Shown here: piece after piece, positions 23,641 through 35,110 of the stretch
Layout: each line of letters opens with the position of its first letter
How positions within the stretch are numbered: the first letter of the stretch is position 1
The notes under the pieces: generated by a model
Databases searched by the model: none
The model's input: only the letters and a program-made list of their open reading frames with translations
Told to the model about the DNA's origin: nothing
Program-made: the position numbers and the translations under genes
Assembly (NCBI GenBank): GCA_028023455.1
Contig: JAQFVV010012531.1
Span: forward strand, 1,738,001 to 1,802,000
Direction: 5' to 3'
Length of the DNA: 64,000 nucleotides
Origin: Epiperipatus broadwayi
Lineage: Eukaryota > Onychophora > Udeonychophora > Euonychophora > Peripatidae

Positions 23641-25570
23641 ATTAATAATTTATTTAAAAATAAAACTTATTTTTCAATGATGTTAGACTCTCAAATAGTG
23701 GGATCCTAGGATCAATTCTGCTATTGTCTTGTGTAAATTATTTTTAATAGCCATGTTATCTTTTTTTTATTATGCCATGTTATATTTTTACACATTTTAT
23801 TAAATAGCCTTTTTTATTTTTAATAATGATGTCTTTTTTTTTTAAGTGCAATATTAGCTTTTTACTTGTTCCATAATTTACACTACTATACTAATCTAAG
23901 CAAAGTAGAATGAATAAAAAATATAATTTTAAAATAGATATTATTGCATACCAAAATATTTAATTCTTAACAAATTTTATGATATAGCTTATAAATAAAC
24001 AAAATAAAATGCAAGGGGTTTTAATGGCTTCTAAAAAATTATTGAATAAACAATCTAAGTGTGAAAATTTAAAATTCTTCCCTTAAATAAATCTTGGCTA
24101 AATTGCTAATCGTCAAATTGTATAATAAAGTATGATATATATATAATATGCCCAGAATAAAGTATTTTATTATTGAATTAAAACAAGAGAGAACTATTTT
24201 TGTTAATAGAAAACATAAACAAGTTATTTATGAGAGGCTTGATTTTTAAAATATGTATTTTTATCAAGTTATTGCTAATAGAATTAGTTAAAAACAATTT
24301 TTTAAAAAGATATTGTACACAATTCATTAACACACCATTATTGTAACACATGTACAGTTTCACTTGTAATTGCTCAATTGGGAAAGTGCCTACAAAATTT
24401 CTTATCTATACTAGTGGAAGAATCCAACTATTTTTTTCCTTGTTATAATTTATTATTAATACTCAAAAACTTTTTTTTTTTTTTTTAATATCTTTTCATA
24501 TTAATTCTCAAGTTTTCGAGTATCACATAGCTATATGAAAAGAGCATAATGTTTGATATTTACAAATTTATCATTAAACAAAAGAAATTGCAAGGTGTGA
24601 TATAATGGCTTCTAAAAATTTATCAAATAACCAATGTGAACATTTTCCCCCTTAAGTAAATATAAGTTAAATCCTTAAAATCCCTAGATATGTGACTATA
24701 GTTTAAACTGAAATAATAAGTATATAAAAATTATTTTATTATTGAGATTCTGAATGACACAAAGTAAAAAAATAAGTTGATCTTGTTAAAATTGATATTT
24801 ATCACATTGTGGCCACCAAAGTTAGGAGAGTTAATATATAAATATAAATAATTATAGCTTTTTAATATTCTTTTGTATCTTTTGTTTAATAAAAAAATAG
24901 AATTCATTGTTTTAATTAACTAATTTTATTTCATGGGGGGGGGGGGGTCTTTTTCACATTACAAAAACATTTTGATATTTTAAAAAATAAATTATTTTGC
25001 TTGCAAATATAGATATATTAAAATTGCACAAATTGGTATTTCTAATATATAAATAATTGCTAATTTAGTATAAATATGATTGAATTATATTTGAGAAAAC
25101 AAAATAGAATATGTATATTGCAAACTATATATATTATTTTCTTCCATGTTTTGTTGCGAATCTGATAATAACAGTGTCCTAATTTTATTGTTGTTTTGCA
25201 TATTCTGATTCAATACATAAAAATGCTAATGACGAGCTGATTTGACCTTAATATGACCAGAACATTTTGAGACAATGAAGTAAACAATGTAACTGAAAAA
25301 TCTGCATTACTATATATTAGTATATCTACAGTTGTATTATTTTGCATATGATATTCATTGTAGGACTTATAAATTAATGAGGCAAAAAAGGAAATGTAAT
25401 TTCATTTAGCATGTGATAAAGAGATAGATCAAGTCAAGCAGACTTGAGATCTTGATAAATGCAAGGTCAGGTGCCATCACAATGCACTTTGGTGTGCTCT
25501 GTTCATGAGACTAAAGCGCTGAAATTTATCTTACACAAAGGCATCTCACACCCATACAGTGGGCCTGCTC
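23641..25570. other. AT-rich non-coding stretch
   Basis: No recognised gene. A run of about 12 G lies near 24936-24948. Confidence 0.5.
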
Positions 25571-25645
25571 AGACAAAAAAAGATCTTATGGCATATAGCA
25601 TAAGATTATAAGCCCATGATTAGGGATTCAAATCCATGCTGAGTA
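25570..25645 (+). repeat. tRNA-derived SINE remnant
   Basis: TTATGGCATATAGCATAAGA resembles an A-box arm and GGGATTCAAATCC is a good B box about 40 bases on. A less AT-rich block upstream (25440-25565) may be unrelated or part of the same element. Confidence 0.4.
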
Positions 25646-25944
25646 AAAAATTAAATATGAAAGAAAAATTGCTCAAACACTCAGCAATTGACAAGCTTGT
25701 TAAATAACACCTTCTTCCCTATTACTCTATAATGAGAATTATTGCAGAAGATTTTGCCTTGCAATTACCTATTTATAATTGCTTTTATCTATTATTTTGT
25801 ATTCAATTTTAAATTTTTTTGATCAGAGATCTTAATATGCCCAACATTTCTGAATATCATTCTCAGACCGCTGTTTTAACAGCTATTGGCTGTCTGAAAG
25901 TAATTGTAAGGTGCATGTGGAAGAATAGCAACCTTCCAGTCATT

Positions 25945-26166
25945 ACTGAATATCATCTAAGTAAATAAATGTTGAATGTATAGAAAATTTTAAATTTTAT
26001 TTAAACTTTTCAAATACAAACAACTTGTTAGTAATAAAACACAAATAGACAACACAGATTAGTAATGACACATTGTTTCGAGTAGTATTATTCTCCACTC
26101 GCTGAACTGATCAGTGACAGTATTAGCATTTATTGATAGATGATGGAAATAGTCCAACATATTGAT
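25945..26166. mobile_element. MITE-like element, family E, copy 1
   Basis: It ends with AGTCCAACATATTG (26153-26166). The preceding CATCTATC/GATAGATGATGG stretch is the reverse complement of the start of copy 2 (40347). About 90 interior bases from TGTTGAATGT to AGACAACACA are shared with copy 2. The left terminus is diverged. Copy 1 keeps about 90 interior bases that copy 2 lacks, including a hammerhead-like GAAAC segment on the minus strand. Confidence 0.6.
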
Positions 26167-27139
26167 TGCTTGTTTGTCTTTAGACCAAATCCTGCTGACA
26201 ATGCAAAATTATTAAAATTATATTTTACAGGAAGTCACACTTTATTAGCATTTATCTCTGCTAATACTTTCATTTGCAATTTTTAAAATTGTAGTAACAT
26301 TTTATATTAAAAGATTGAATATCTTATAAACAAACAGTTCATATTCATGATATTAATTTTATTTTTAGCAGGTACTACTTTTTTGTTTTAGGCATTTAAA
26401 ATTTTTTTTTTATGCAATATGAAAAAAATTTGTAAATATTTAACATTAATTATAGTTATTATTTATTAATAATTTATTACATATAATAATTATAGCATTA
26501 ATTATATTCATCATTTTTTAAAGTTTATAATACAGGCACTTACTACATTGTCAATAAAAAACAGCAAATATTCAGAACTTTATATATATATGCTTTAGTA
26601 TATATATATACTTTTTATTTTGATTTTGAAAGATATAATTATTACAGAAATACATTTTAAGAAAAACATTGTAAAATGAGATCTGAATATCTTCTATTTT
26701 TAAACATATTTAAAAAAAAAAATATATATATATTTTCAAGTGAGCATTATTTAATTGAATTCCCTGCTCAAAAGGCTAATATACAATGGAGCTACTATAT
26801 TCATTATATTTGAAAGAAATCATAAATAATCATTATATTCATTATACGTGGAAGAATTCATAAATAACTCATATTTGTTTACAACATTGTCTAGTCAGTG
26901 TATTGTCCTGCATATTTATTATGAAGTTGTTTTCCAAACATACTCAGAACTGTTGCTTTTTAACTTTGTACATACATATAACTATGATTATAAATATATC
27001 ACTGACACACTCACATAAGAAAAGCTCTAATTACATGAAAAATTATTATAGAAGCAAAGCACTTTTGAAAGCATTAAATGTCCTCATAGTTATAGTCTTA
27101 GAATGCATAATTGTATGAGTAGGTGTATATACAGGCAAT

Positions 27140-28235
27140 AAATTATCAAAACGTATGTAAATCAGATTATGTATTTTTCTTAGAAAGAGGAAAGCAGGAT
27201 TCTTTCCGATTTATGGCATTAGGGTTGTTAGCTATATGCCATACTTCTTTGACCTTTTATTTAGAGTTATTTCACTCATTGTATGCTATGTTGGCAGATA
27301 TGGGGTCAAATGTATGGCCTGTGATGTTTTGGTGCTCAAGAAAGATCAACTTGTGCTCTGGATTATTTATGGTTTGTAAAGATATCTGTTGGGAAATCTG
27401 AGTAGAGAGGTATGTGCATGATTCACCATAATATTTAGTACTGTACCCAATAGAGGACATGTAATTTTATATATGGTGTGTGAAGTTTGTTCTATGTGAG
27501 GTCTGTCCTTAGAATTATTAATCTGTTAGTTAATAATGTGAAAGGCTAAAACCTTCAACAGAAGCACCTTAAAATGCTTATGTGACAGCCAATCAGATGT
27601 AATAATGACTGCATATGGAACTCCCAATTCAAGAATACAAGCCAGAACATGAGAAAAAGATGTTCTTGAATTGAGAATTCCATGTGCAGTCATTATTTCA
27701 TCTGATTGGCTGCCACATAAGCATTTTAAGGCACTTCTGTTGAAGGTTTTAGCCTTTAATGTTATTATTAGATCATCTGCTAGCGCCTAATAAATTTAAT
27801 ATATTTAATCTGTTAGTTGTGAGTGGAGTATAGTAGCTTATTCAATGTGTTTGTGAACAAACTTTATTGATGTTTTTGGCTATGCTGGGGGGGGGGGGTA
27901 TATTGAAGTAGTATCCAAGGTCTGTCATCTTTGGGTGGGTTTGATTTCATCTTGTTATAAAATTGTTTGACTGTATTTGTGAAATCATTATATTTGAAGC
28001 CTATTCCAATTAATTCTTTAAGGTATTTATTGCTCAGTGTTAGTTTTTCGAGCAGCTTCAATCTTGCATAAGTGGTAGTTTCTGTAAAGAAATGATGACA
28101 GACCAGAATATTTGTGAAAGAGAGGTGAGATGGATTTGGGGTGTGTAAAATTTCTGACTTCTAAAGATTTGAGGTGCATCTTATAGTTTAGCTGGAAATG
28201 ATAGCTTTTCTTATTATAGCATGTCAGCACATATT
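27140..28235 (-). pseudogene. Penelope-like element remnant with GIY-YIG nuclease end
   Basis: Minus-strand pieces read, from high to low coordinates, a segment with KYLKELIGIGFKYNDFTNTV (27864-28061), then after an interruption YKITCPLLGT, YYGESCTYLST, and LEHQNITGHTFDP (27170-27500). The last three match the GIY-YIG pattern of PLE endonucleases: a tyrosine, a spaced Y-x-G, then the H-x-FD block. Frames are broken by stops, a shift and a G run at 27888. The interruption at 27518-27818 is a separate inserted palindrome. PLE assignment of the upstream segment is inferred from position. Confidence 0.6.
27518..27818. mobile_element. palindromic foldback element with 14-bp target-site duplication
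   Basis: Arms 27541-27638 and 27661-27757 are near-perfect reverse complements around a 22-base loop. The direct repeat TTAATCTGTTAGTT occurs at 27518-27531 and 27805-27818. The right side has some 45 extra bases between arm and duplication. Removing the element with one duplication copy joins the two halves of the PLE remnant on the minus strand. Confidence 0.75.
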
Positions 28236-28239
28236 TATA

Positions 28240-31075
28240 ATTTACAGTTTTCTAAGACAAGTTTTTTTAATTTTATAAATTACAATATAGCTATGATATA
28301 ACTTAATTAAAAATTACATTATATAAACAAAGTAAGATTAAAAACACTAATAATTAAAATATGTGCAGAATAATACACAGATATGCATATGTATGTACTA
28401 GTAGATATTGATATTGAGATTGTCTAAATGTTGACTTTTTTAATGATTAATAGATATGTGTATATTTATTTACTTAATCACAATTCTTGTTATACTATAA
28501 AAAAATGATTTTTTTTTATCTTTTTATTATTTCATGGTTAGAATATATATATTTTTAAATTTCAGGGTTTATCCCTTCATTTCTAATTAAATATATGATT
28601 ATTATTTTATCATTGATTAAAAAAAAATCACTTTACAAGTACAGTAGTTTATTTTTGCTACAGTTGTCTTTTAAATGAAAATTAAATAAAAAAAAATATT
28701 GCTTTCACTTAAATTGCAAAAAATGTGACTAATGGGTTTTCACAATTTTGTGAAAATGCACAATTTGAAAATGGCAGCTGTCATTCAAAGAAATTTAATA
28801 TACCAAAATTTACAACTTTTAAATTAATTTATGTTGAAAATCACTTTTTTTTTTTTTGTAATATATAAGGGAAGTAGCAGATGTTGAGGGCAGATGCATT
28901 GCTTCACCATTTGCATGTATATTTGTATATACCATTTAAATATGTAGATTCATATTAAAATTTGTCCTTGAAACTGATTTAAGTGCCTAAGCAATAGGCA
29001 TTAAGTTTATGAAGAAATACCACATTATTATTAATCATTTGTTTGCTAGTGCTTTGTTCTGCATTTAATACAATTTAATAAAGTTAATCTATAATAACAA
29101 ATTACTTAATTCTTTAATTTAAGCAATATATAATAGAACAAGAACAACTTTCTATTCTTATCCTATCCATAGTGAGCTGGAATAGTTAATAATTATCAAA
29201 TGGTAGTTCATTTAATTTTTTTTTATTCCCACAACGATTTCTGATTTTAGTGTTTGTTGGTAAGGCTTGGGATTCAGATCTAGAAGTAATGTAAATATGC
29301 TTCTAGCAACATTTTTAACCCCTTCTAGCAACATTTTTAACCCCATTTTATTATTACAGTTAATGAAGATCAGAGTATATGTAAATATCCAATTACTGAC
29401 TTTGATTCTGATTTGTATAATGAGTCAAACAAATCGAGTTGCTTTCAAAACCATATGGGAGGTAGTTGAATGTTAGGCTTTCATACCATATAATTATCTT
29501 AACGAATAGTGTAGTAGATAGATTTGATTTTGGAAATTTTATGAAATTTGTTTGGTTAACATGTTAGTTGACTTGATAATAGATATCGATGATTGTTAAA
29601 AAAAAAAATCATTGGTTTTAATTCATAATTAAGTAGCTAATGGTTTACAAGTTATGTGAACAAAACCTCCTTATGTTTGTTTCCTAATAAAGAAAAAAAT
29701 ATGAAAAAATAATAAAGATATCTACCTGCTAATGATTTTTGGAAATTTAATGTGTTGTAATGATAAGAGTTCAGTCTTCAAAACCATTGCATTGTTTCAA
29801 GACTTCTGTCAGCTTAGATAAGTGATAGATTAAAAAACTTGAGAGCTAACAATTTCTAGATAAGAGCTCAACCTTTTAATTTTGGAATTCATATATTCTT
29901 AAAAAATGTCTATTTCATAATATTATCATTTAAGACTATTGCGATTTCTATATCTGAAGTTTCCCTGATTCCCTTTCATTAAAAAAAAAAGAAAGTAAAA
30001 ATTAAAACTTAATACAAAATAAATTTTTATTTTCTACATTTTAATTTTTTGTTTCCACTGCATATGTAGCACATAGCACACCTATAAATGTATGTTGTAT
30101 ATGTAGAAAACAGGTATTTACATATATACATAGCTATATATGCATGCGTGCGTTAAAAACAATATGATTCTTTATTTTCTGCGAATTTCGTTATCCGTAT
30201 CTCCGCTTGGAACTAAATCTTGCACATAGGAAGAGAATATTATAGAAATATCTATTTTGTGCAATTTTTATAAAAAATATTTGTCTGTAGGTCGGACAGT
30301 TCTATACTAAGATTATAAGTTATATAGTACTGAAATCTACTTATATTAAAAAACAGTCTATTTTTTAAAATGTGCGTTTCTCATTTAATAATATTAAATG
30401 TTACTACGATGATTCGTTTCTTCATAAAACTTTCTGATTATTAAATGGGTCTTTAAAATCTTGTGCTGTTATTTAGTAAGTAGAGAAGAATAGAAGGCAT
30501 AAAAAGGAATTACACTATTTCATCTAAGACTTATGGTTTTGCACAAATTACAGATCGGCAGCCAGTACTAAGAAGAAATGAATTATTTATGAACAAAATC
30601 CAATCTAACTCTTAACATTTTCAGATCGAAAAGAAAGAACTGATCTTTTCCCATTGCTTTTTCAATTATTCATTTTGTATTTTATTTCTGCGAAGAGGGG
30701 GAAAGGATTTTGAATTTGATTTTCAGTTAATCCCACAAGAGGGATTATTAGTAATCTGTTTATATTTGAAGTTGTAGGTTTTAGCACTAAATTCCTTTTT
30801 TTTTGTCTCTTTTCAAAATTCAAAACGTATATATTAATAACACCTAGAATATACAGATTGAAATATAAGGAAATGTAAACTAAGTATGTATATGTTATCT
30901 ACCCTCAGCAGCTAAAGTAGCTCAATAATAGAGTACTTTTTAACTGTTGATCATCATCATAGGTTGTCATTGCTTGTCATTCTTTTAATATAATTTATTT
31001 AACATCTCAATTTTAAAACTACTTTATGAATTTAATGAATATTTTGTTATTATTAAGAAACACAACTAATTTATA
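28240..31075. other. AT-rich non-coding stretch
   Basis: No recognised gene. A short exact direct repeat (CTTCTAGCAACATTTTTAACCC) sits in tandem at about 29300-29345. Confidence 0.45.
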
Positions 31076-31079
31076 TATT

Positions 31080-31690
31080 ATCATATAATAAATTGATTAA
31101 TGCAACTGATATATTTACAACCCAATCCAATTTTCCAAATTTGTAGTACACTTCTTCAAAGCTAGTTATTAAATTGTGGGCTATTTGCCACAACAATTTC
31201 TATCATTATGCAAATGAGCCAGTGATTTGAAACATCTGAATATTCCTGCAGAAACAATAGTTCAATTTTCACTTTACTTTTATTGATTATGATTGCTTTA
31301 TTTAGAATGTTGAATGTTTTTAATAATTTGCTGGAATAGTTTATATCCACATATAAACATGCAGTGAAAAGAAGTATGATATTATGAGGGATACAATGAG
31401 TAATAAATTGACTAATGCATTTGAAATATTTGTAATCAATTAAATTTTCCAGATTTGCAATTCATTTGTCTAAAGCTGGTTTAAAATTGTGAGGAATCAT
31501 ACAATGTAAAATTTCTCAGATTAATCTTTCACTACATATGCATTTCATGGGATAACTCCCAATTGGCAGATGAGCTTGAGATTTTAAATATCTGAGCTTC
31601 TATACAGAAGTGATGAGTTTGATCATATTATAAAAATGTGATATGTATTATTTGAATATTAATAGACTGAGGAGATTATTCACAAGTAAG
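31080..31690 (-). repeat. family C tandem dimer, ~315-bp units
   Basis: The plus-strand sequence AATAAATTGATTAATGCAAC at 31088 recurs diverged at 31403 (AATAAATTGACTAATGCATT), and similarity continues through both units. Compared with the copy at 39235-39680, these lie in the opposite orientation. No intact hammerhead core is left here. Confidence 0.6.
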
Positions 31691-32189
31691 CAAACATATA
31701 CATTTAAATAACAAATACAAGGGAAAATCAATTGTTTAAAATCAATCTCAAATAACAAATGATGTCAATATAAACAAATAAACTGCCCTCTAGCTTTCAC
31801 CTATATTGACAATACATCTGTTACATATAATTGGCAGCATAATTATTGTCATTACATGTTTGCTATTGGACTATTTATTTGCAAAGTTTTAAAAGGAATA
31901 GAAACAAATTGCTTTATAAATTAAAAAAAAATTGGCAATTCAAATCACTTTGCTTTATATATTATTATTCACTTCTCTAGTTGTTGTGATTCAAGAAATT
32001 TTGCCATATAAAGTCATTGATATGCAATAGAAGTAGTTATTTTAAATGCTTTTATTTAACTTAGAATCTCTGTACATATATTTGTTTCATTTATATAGTT
32101 TAAATTAGATGCAGGGGTGAACAGTATAGAGATTTTTTTGTTTCAATTGAAAGCTTGGGTAAAGATAGAATAAAATAAAGTTAGTTTAC

Positions 32190-32247
32190 AAGTTACTTTA
32201 AAGTAAAATTATATATATTAAAGAAAGTTCATTTACAATATAGTTTT
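32190..32247 (+). repeat. left part of duplicated segment D, interrupted by a SINE
   Basis: AAAGTAAAATTATATATATT through TACAATATAGTTTT is repeated at 33276-33328. Downstream of the SINE (from 32351) similarity continues with 33315 onward, so the 33-kb copy is the uninterrupted version. Confidence 0.7.
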
Positions 32248-32350
32248 TTTTTCTCATGTGTCATAGCATCAGCCAGGAAATGAACCCACTAACCCGGGAC
32301 AACTGCTTGTAAAGCAGCTGTCGCTGACCTCTCGACCACCAATGCTTGGC
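32248..32350 (-). mobile_element. tRNA-derived SINE (family T1) with 14-bp target-site duplication
   Basis: On the minus strand the head reads GGTGGTCGAGAGGTCAG (A box), GCTGCTTTACAAGCAG (anticodon arm like tRNA-Val(UAC)), then GTGGGTTCATTTCC (B box) and a tail ending in A-runs. The 14-base TACAATATAGTTTT flanks it at 32234-32247 and 32351-32364. The paralogous segment at 33276 has a single copy and no SINE, confirming the ends. Confidence 0.85.
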
Positions 32351-33275
32351 TACAATATAGTTTTGTTAGACATTTTTAAATGAAAAGAAAAATGACAATC
32401 TTATTTCAACAGAAAGGCTACACCTTCATATTTTAAATTACTTAATCATTTATTATACACATGTATATTTAAGATATTAATATTTTCATAGTTCAAAATC
32501 CATATTGGCCAAGTGAATTAAAATTCTAAACTTTTGATTGATCAATTACGGAATCAGAAGTAAAAATGTATTTGTCTTTTAAAATTATACTCATTTTAGT
32601 TTAGTTCCTAAAAAGCAAATTGATAATTTGTTGGATTATTAAAGTCAACAAAAGTTTTTTTAAAAATAAATTTCTATTTATAACTGATAAAAATAATCTA
32701 CAGTGAACAACATAAAATGTACTTTTTGTACCCTATTATAAAATGCAGCCTACTTTATTGATTTCTTTCTCAATTTATTTTTGTGAAAAAGTAAATAATT
32801 TTTACTAAAATGTGAACTATTCTTCTAAAATAATTATATTTTCATACCTATTTTATGAAAATAATAATAACTATGTAAAAAAATACTCTAAAACATACAT
32901 TTTCATTTTGAAAATCAAAACACAGAACTTGGACCTATCAAAATTGTTGACAAGCGCTCCCTAATGTAGAGAATGAGAAACAATCAATCAGTACCTTGGA
33001 AGGCATGCCTTATATCATTGTTATAACTTTAAATTTAAATATTATTGATTTTTTAGTTGTAAAATAATTTTAAAGGGGGCAGCATCTTTCGGTACATTTA
33101 TCTTGATAAATAAGTTTACAACCGGCAAAATAATATAAAAATTAGCAGTTTGAGAGTGAATTAAAGCTGATGACATTTATCTTCAGACCAACATCTATGA
33201 TCAGAGAAAATGGGGGAAAAAATAATTTGCTGCAGAAATATCAATCAATATATATAAATTATATAATGTCAAATT

Positions 33276-33420
33276 GATTTAAAGTAAAATTATATATATT
33301 AAATAAAATTTGTTTACAATATAGTTTTGGTGAGCATTTTTTAAGAAAAGAAAAAATGTCAAACACTTTTCACCAGGATGTTTTCATATTGACACATATA
33401 TAATTATACACACATACTAA
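33276..33420 (+). repeat. segment D, uninterrupted copy
   Basis: Matches 32190-32247 plus 32351-32400 with a single TACAATATAGTTTT at 33315-33328. It serves as the empty site for the SINE. Confidence 0.7.
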
Positions 33421-33429
33421 ATAAGATAT

Positions 33430-33800
33430 TGTTACATTTTCATTTATCATTGTCAATCTTCCTCCACTCACAACTTTGATGCCATCCATTTAAGATAAAT
33501 ACAATAATGATTATTACTAATCAATTTTGAAACTAGAGATTACTCTAGCACAGATATAAACTTTAAACCTCAGTTAAAGATTAATATATCTGATTTTTTA
33601 TTTATTTTACACACATGAAGTTATTAAGCCTTCTCTATCCCATGTGTAATATCTTATAGATATAATAAACACCTCCATACTTCCCCATTCTTTTTAAATT
33701 CACTTAAATAAAGATGTAATAAAAGACAGATGACCCCCAAGATGCATTTTTTGCTGAACCAGCATTCATCTGTTGGCCCAGGTTACTATCTCTCAAAGGT
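33430..33800 (-). repeat. retrozyme-like family B, minus unit
   Basis: Reverse complement of much of 33820-34190. It has a hammerhead-like core at 33732-33784 and shared flanking sequence on both sides (TTTAAAAAGAATGGGGAAGT, TTAATCTTTAACTGAGG). It forms a head-to-head pair with the plus unit. Confidence 0.65.
33732..33784 (-). ncRNA. damaged hammerhead motif, family B
   Basis: Minus strand: CCAA, CAGATGA (conserved U4 is A), stem ATGCTGGTTCAGCAA, AAAA in place of GAAA, palindromic ATGCAT, cleavage C, TTGG. Helix I pairs as in the plus copy at 34052-34105. Two core changes make activity unlikely. Confidence 0.5.
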
Positions 33801-33819
33801 TAATAACTCTGTGTGTATA

Positions 33820-34200
33820 AAATAAATAAAAAATCAGATGTATTAATCTTTAACTGAGGTTTAAAGTTTATATTTGTGCTAGAGATAATCTCTAGTTTCA
33901 AAAATGATTAGTAATAATCATTATTGTATTTATCTGAAATGGATGGGGTCAAAGTTATGAGTAGAGGAAGTTTGACAATGGTAAATGAAAATGTAACAAT
34001 TTACTCTAGTTAAATACTTTTCATATAATAAAGATATATATGAGAGATAGTGACCTGGGCCAACTGATGAGTGCTGGTTCAGCACAAAATGCATCTTGGG
34101 GGGTCATTTGTCTTTTATTACATCTTTGTTTAAGTGAATTTAAAAAGAATGGGGAAGTATTCACGTGTTTATTACATCTATAAATAAGATATGTATATAA
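33820..34200 (+). repeat. retrozyme-like family B, plus unit
   Basis: Plus-strand partner of the unit at 33430-33800. It holds the best family B core at 34052-34105 and continues through GTCTTTTATTACATCTTTG to about 34200. Confidence 0.65.
34052..34105 (+). ncRNA. hammerhead-like motif, family B, one core base changed
   Basis: Helix I: GACC (34052-34055) and CCAA (34060-34063) pair with GGTC (34102-34105) and TTGG (34096-34099) around a small internal loop. CTGATGA is at 34064-34070. Helix II is five perfect pairs, GTGCT-GGTTC-AGCAC (34071-34085). GAAA reads AAAA (G12 to A at 34086). ATGCAT (34089-34094) is self-complementary, with cleavage C at 34095. Confidence 0.6.
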
Positions 34201-34379
34201 GGGGTATAGATATTAACTTATTGTAAAAATATCTAATGATATCTATATATAAACTATTAATGTCCAGTTGATTTAAAGTACATTAATGGTTTGACTTTTT
34301 TTTTTTATTATGTCAATGCTAAAAACTTAAAAATACATAGATAAAAAACATTTTACAATATTCATATAAATGTTCTGGA

Positions 34380-34650
34380 CATATTTTATAGTAAATACTT
34401 TTATTGATCATGTACTAAAAAGCAAAAAAAGAATTGTTTCTTCAACTTCAATTGGTATTTTTAGATTGAACTTGAAATAAAAGCATAGGGATTCAGATGG
34501 AAATTAAGGGATTACTTAATTAATACTTAATTAATTTCTGATTACCCCTCCACTTTTATTTCAAGTTCAATCTAAAAAACAAAATTGTGGTTAAGAATTA
34601 TTTTTTTGCTTTTTAGTGCATGGTAAATAAAAGTTTTTACTATAAAATAT
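34380..34650. repeat. imperfect palindrome, ~105-bp arms
   Basis: The left arm (about 34380-34488, containing TTTTAGATTGAACTTGAAAT) and right arm (about 34548-34650) are reverse complements. The centre is itself AT-palindromic (TTACTTAATTAATACTTAAT). There is no coding content. It is a foldback or MITE-like element. Confidence 0.7.
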
Positions 34651-35110
34651 TTTTAATCTCTATTTTCTTATTGTAAAAAGTTGACTGAATTTTGATGGCT
34701 AGAGAACAGTTCATTTGTTTGTATTGGAAGCACATCCTTTCATGTGTTAGCTATAATTGGCATTGTGATTACCTATTTGTCACATATATTTAAATAGGAA
34801 GTTTGATATATCTGTATTAATTAACTATTGTGCTATAAAAATAAATAATTAAGCATATATCAAAATTTCTCTTGACATACATTCTTGCTCTCGACATTTG
34901 TTGGAACACTTTATGAAATATTAAATATTGCACTGCAATAAATACATGCAATAATTAGATAATCAAGAAAATTTCAATTTTTTTTATAAACACTTATTTT
35001 AAAATCCATTATGTTGCAACTATCTACTAGTGTATAAAAATTCCAGACTACTCTCTTTTACTATACATCAGAATTAGAAAAGAATAAAAAACTTTATGCT
35101 GTTCTTCCAT

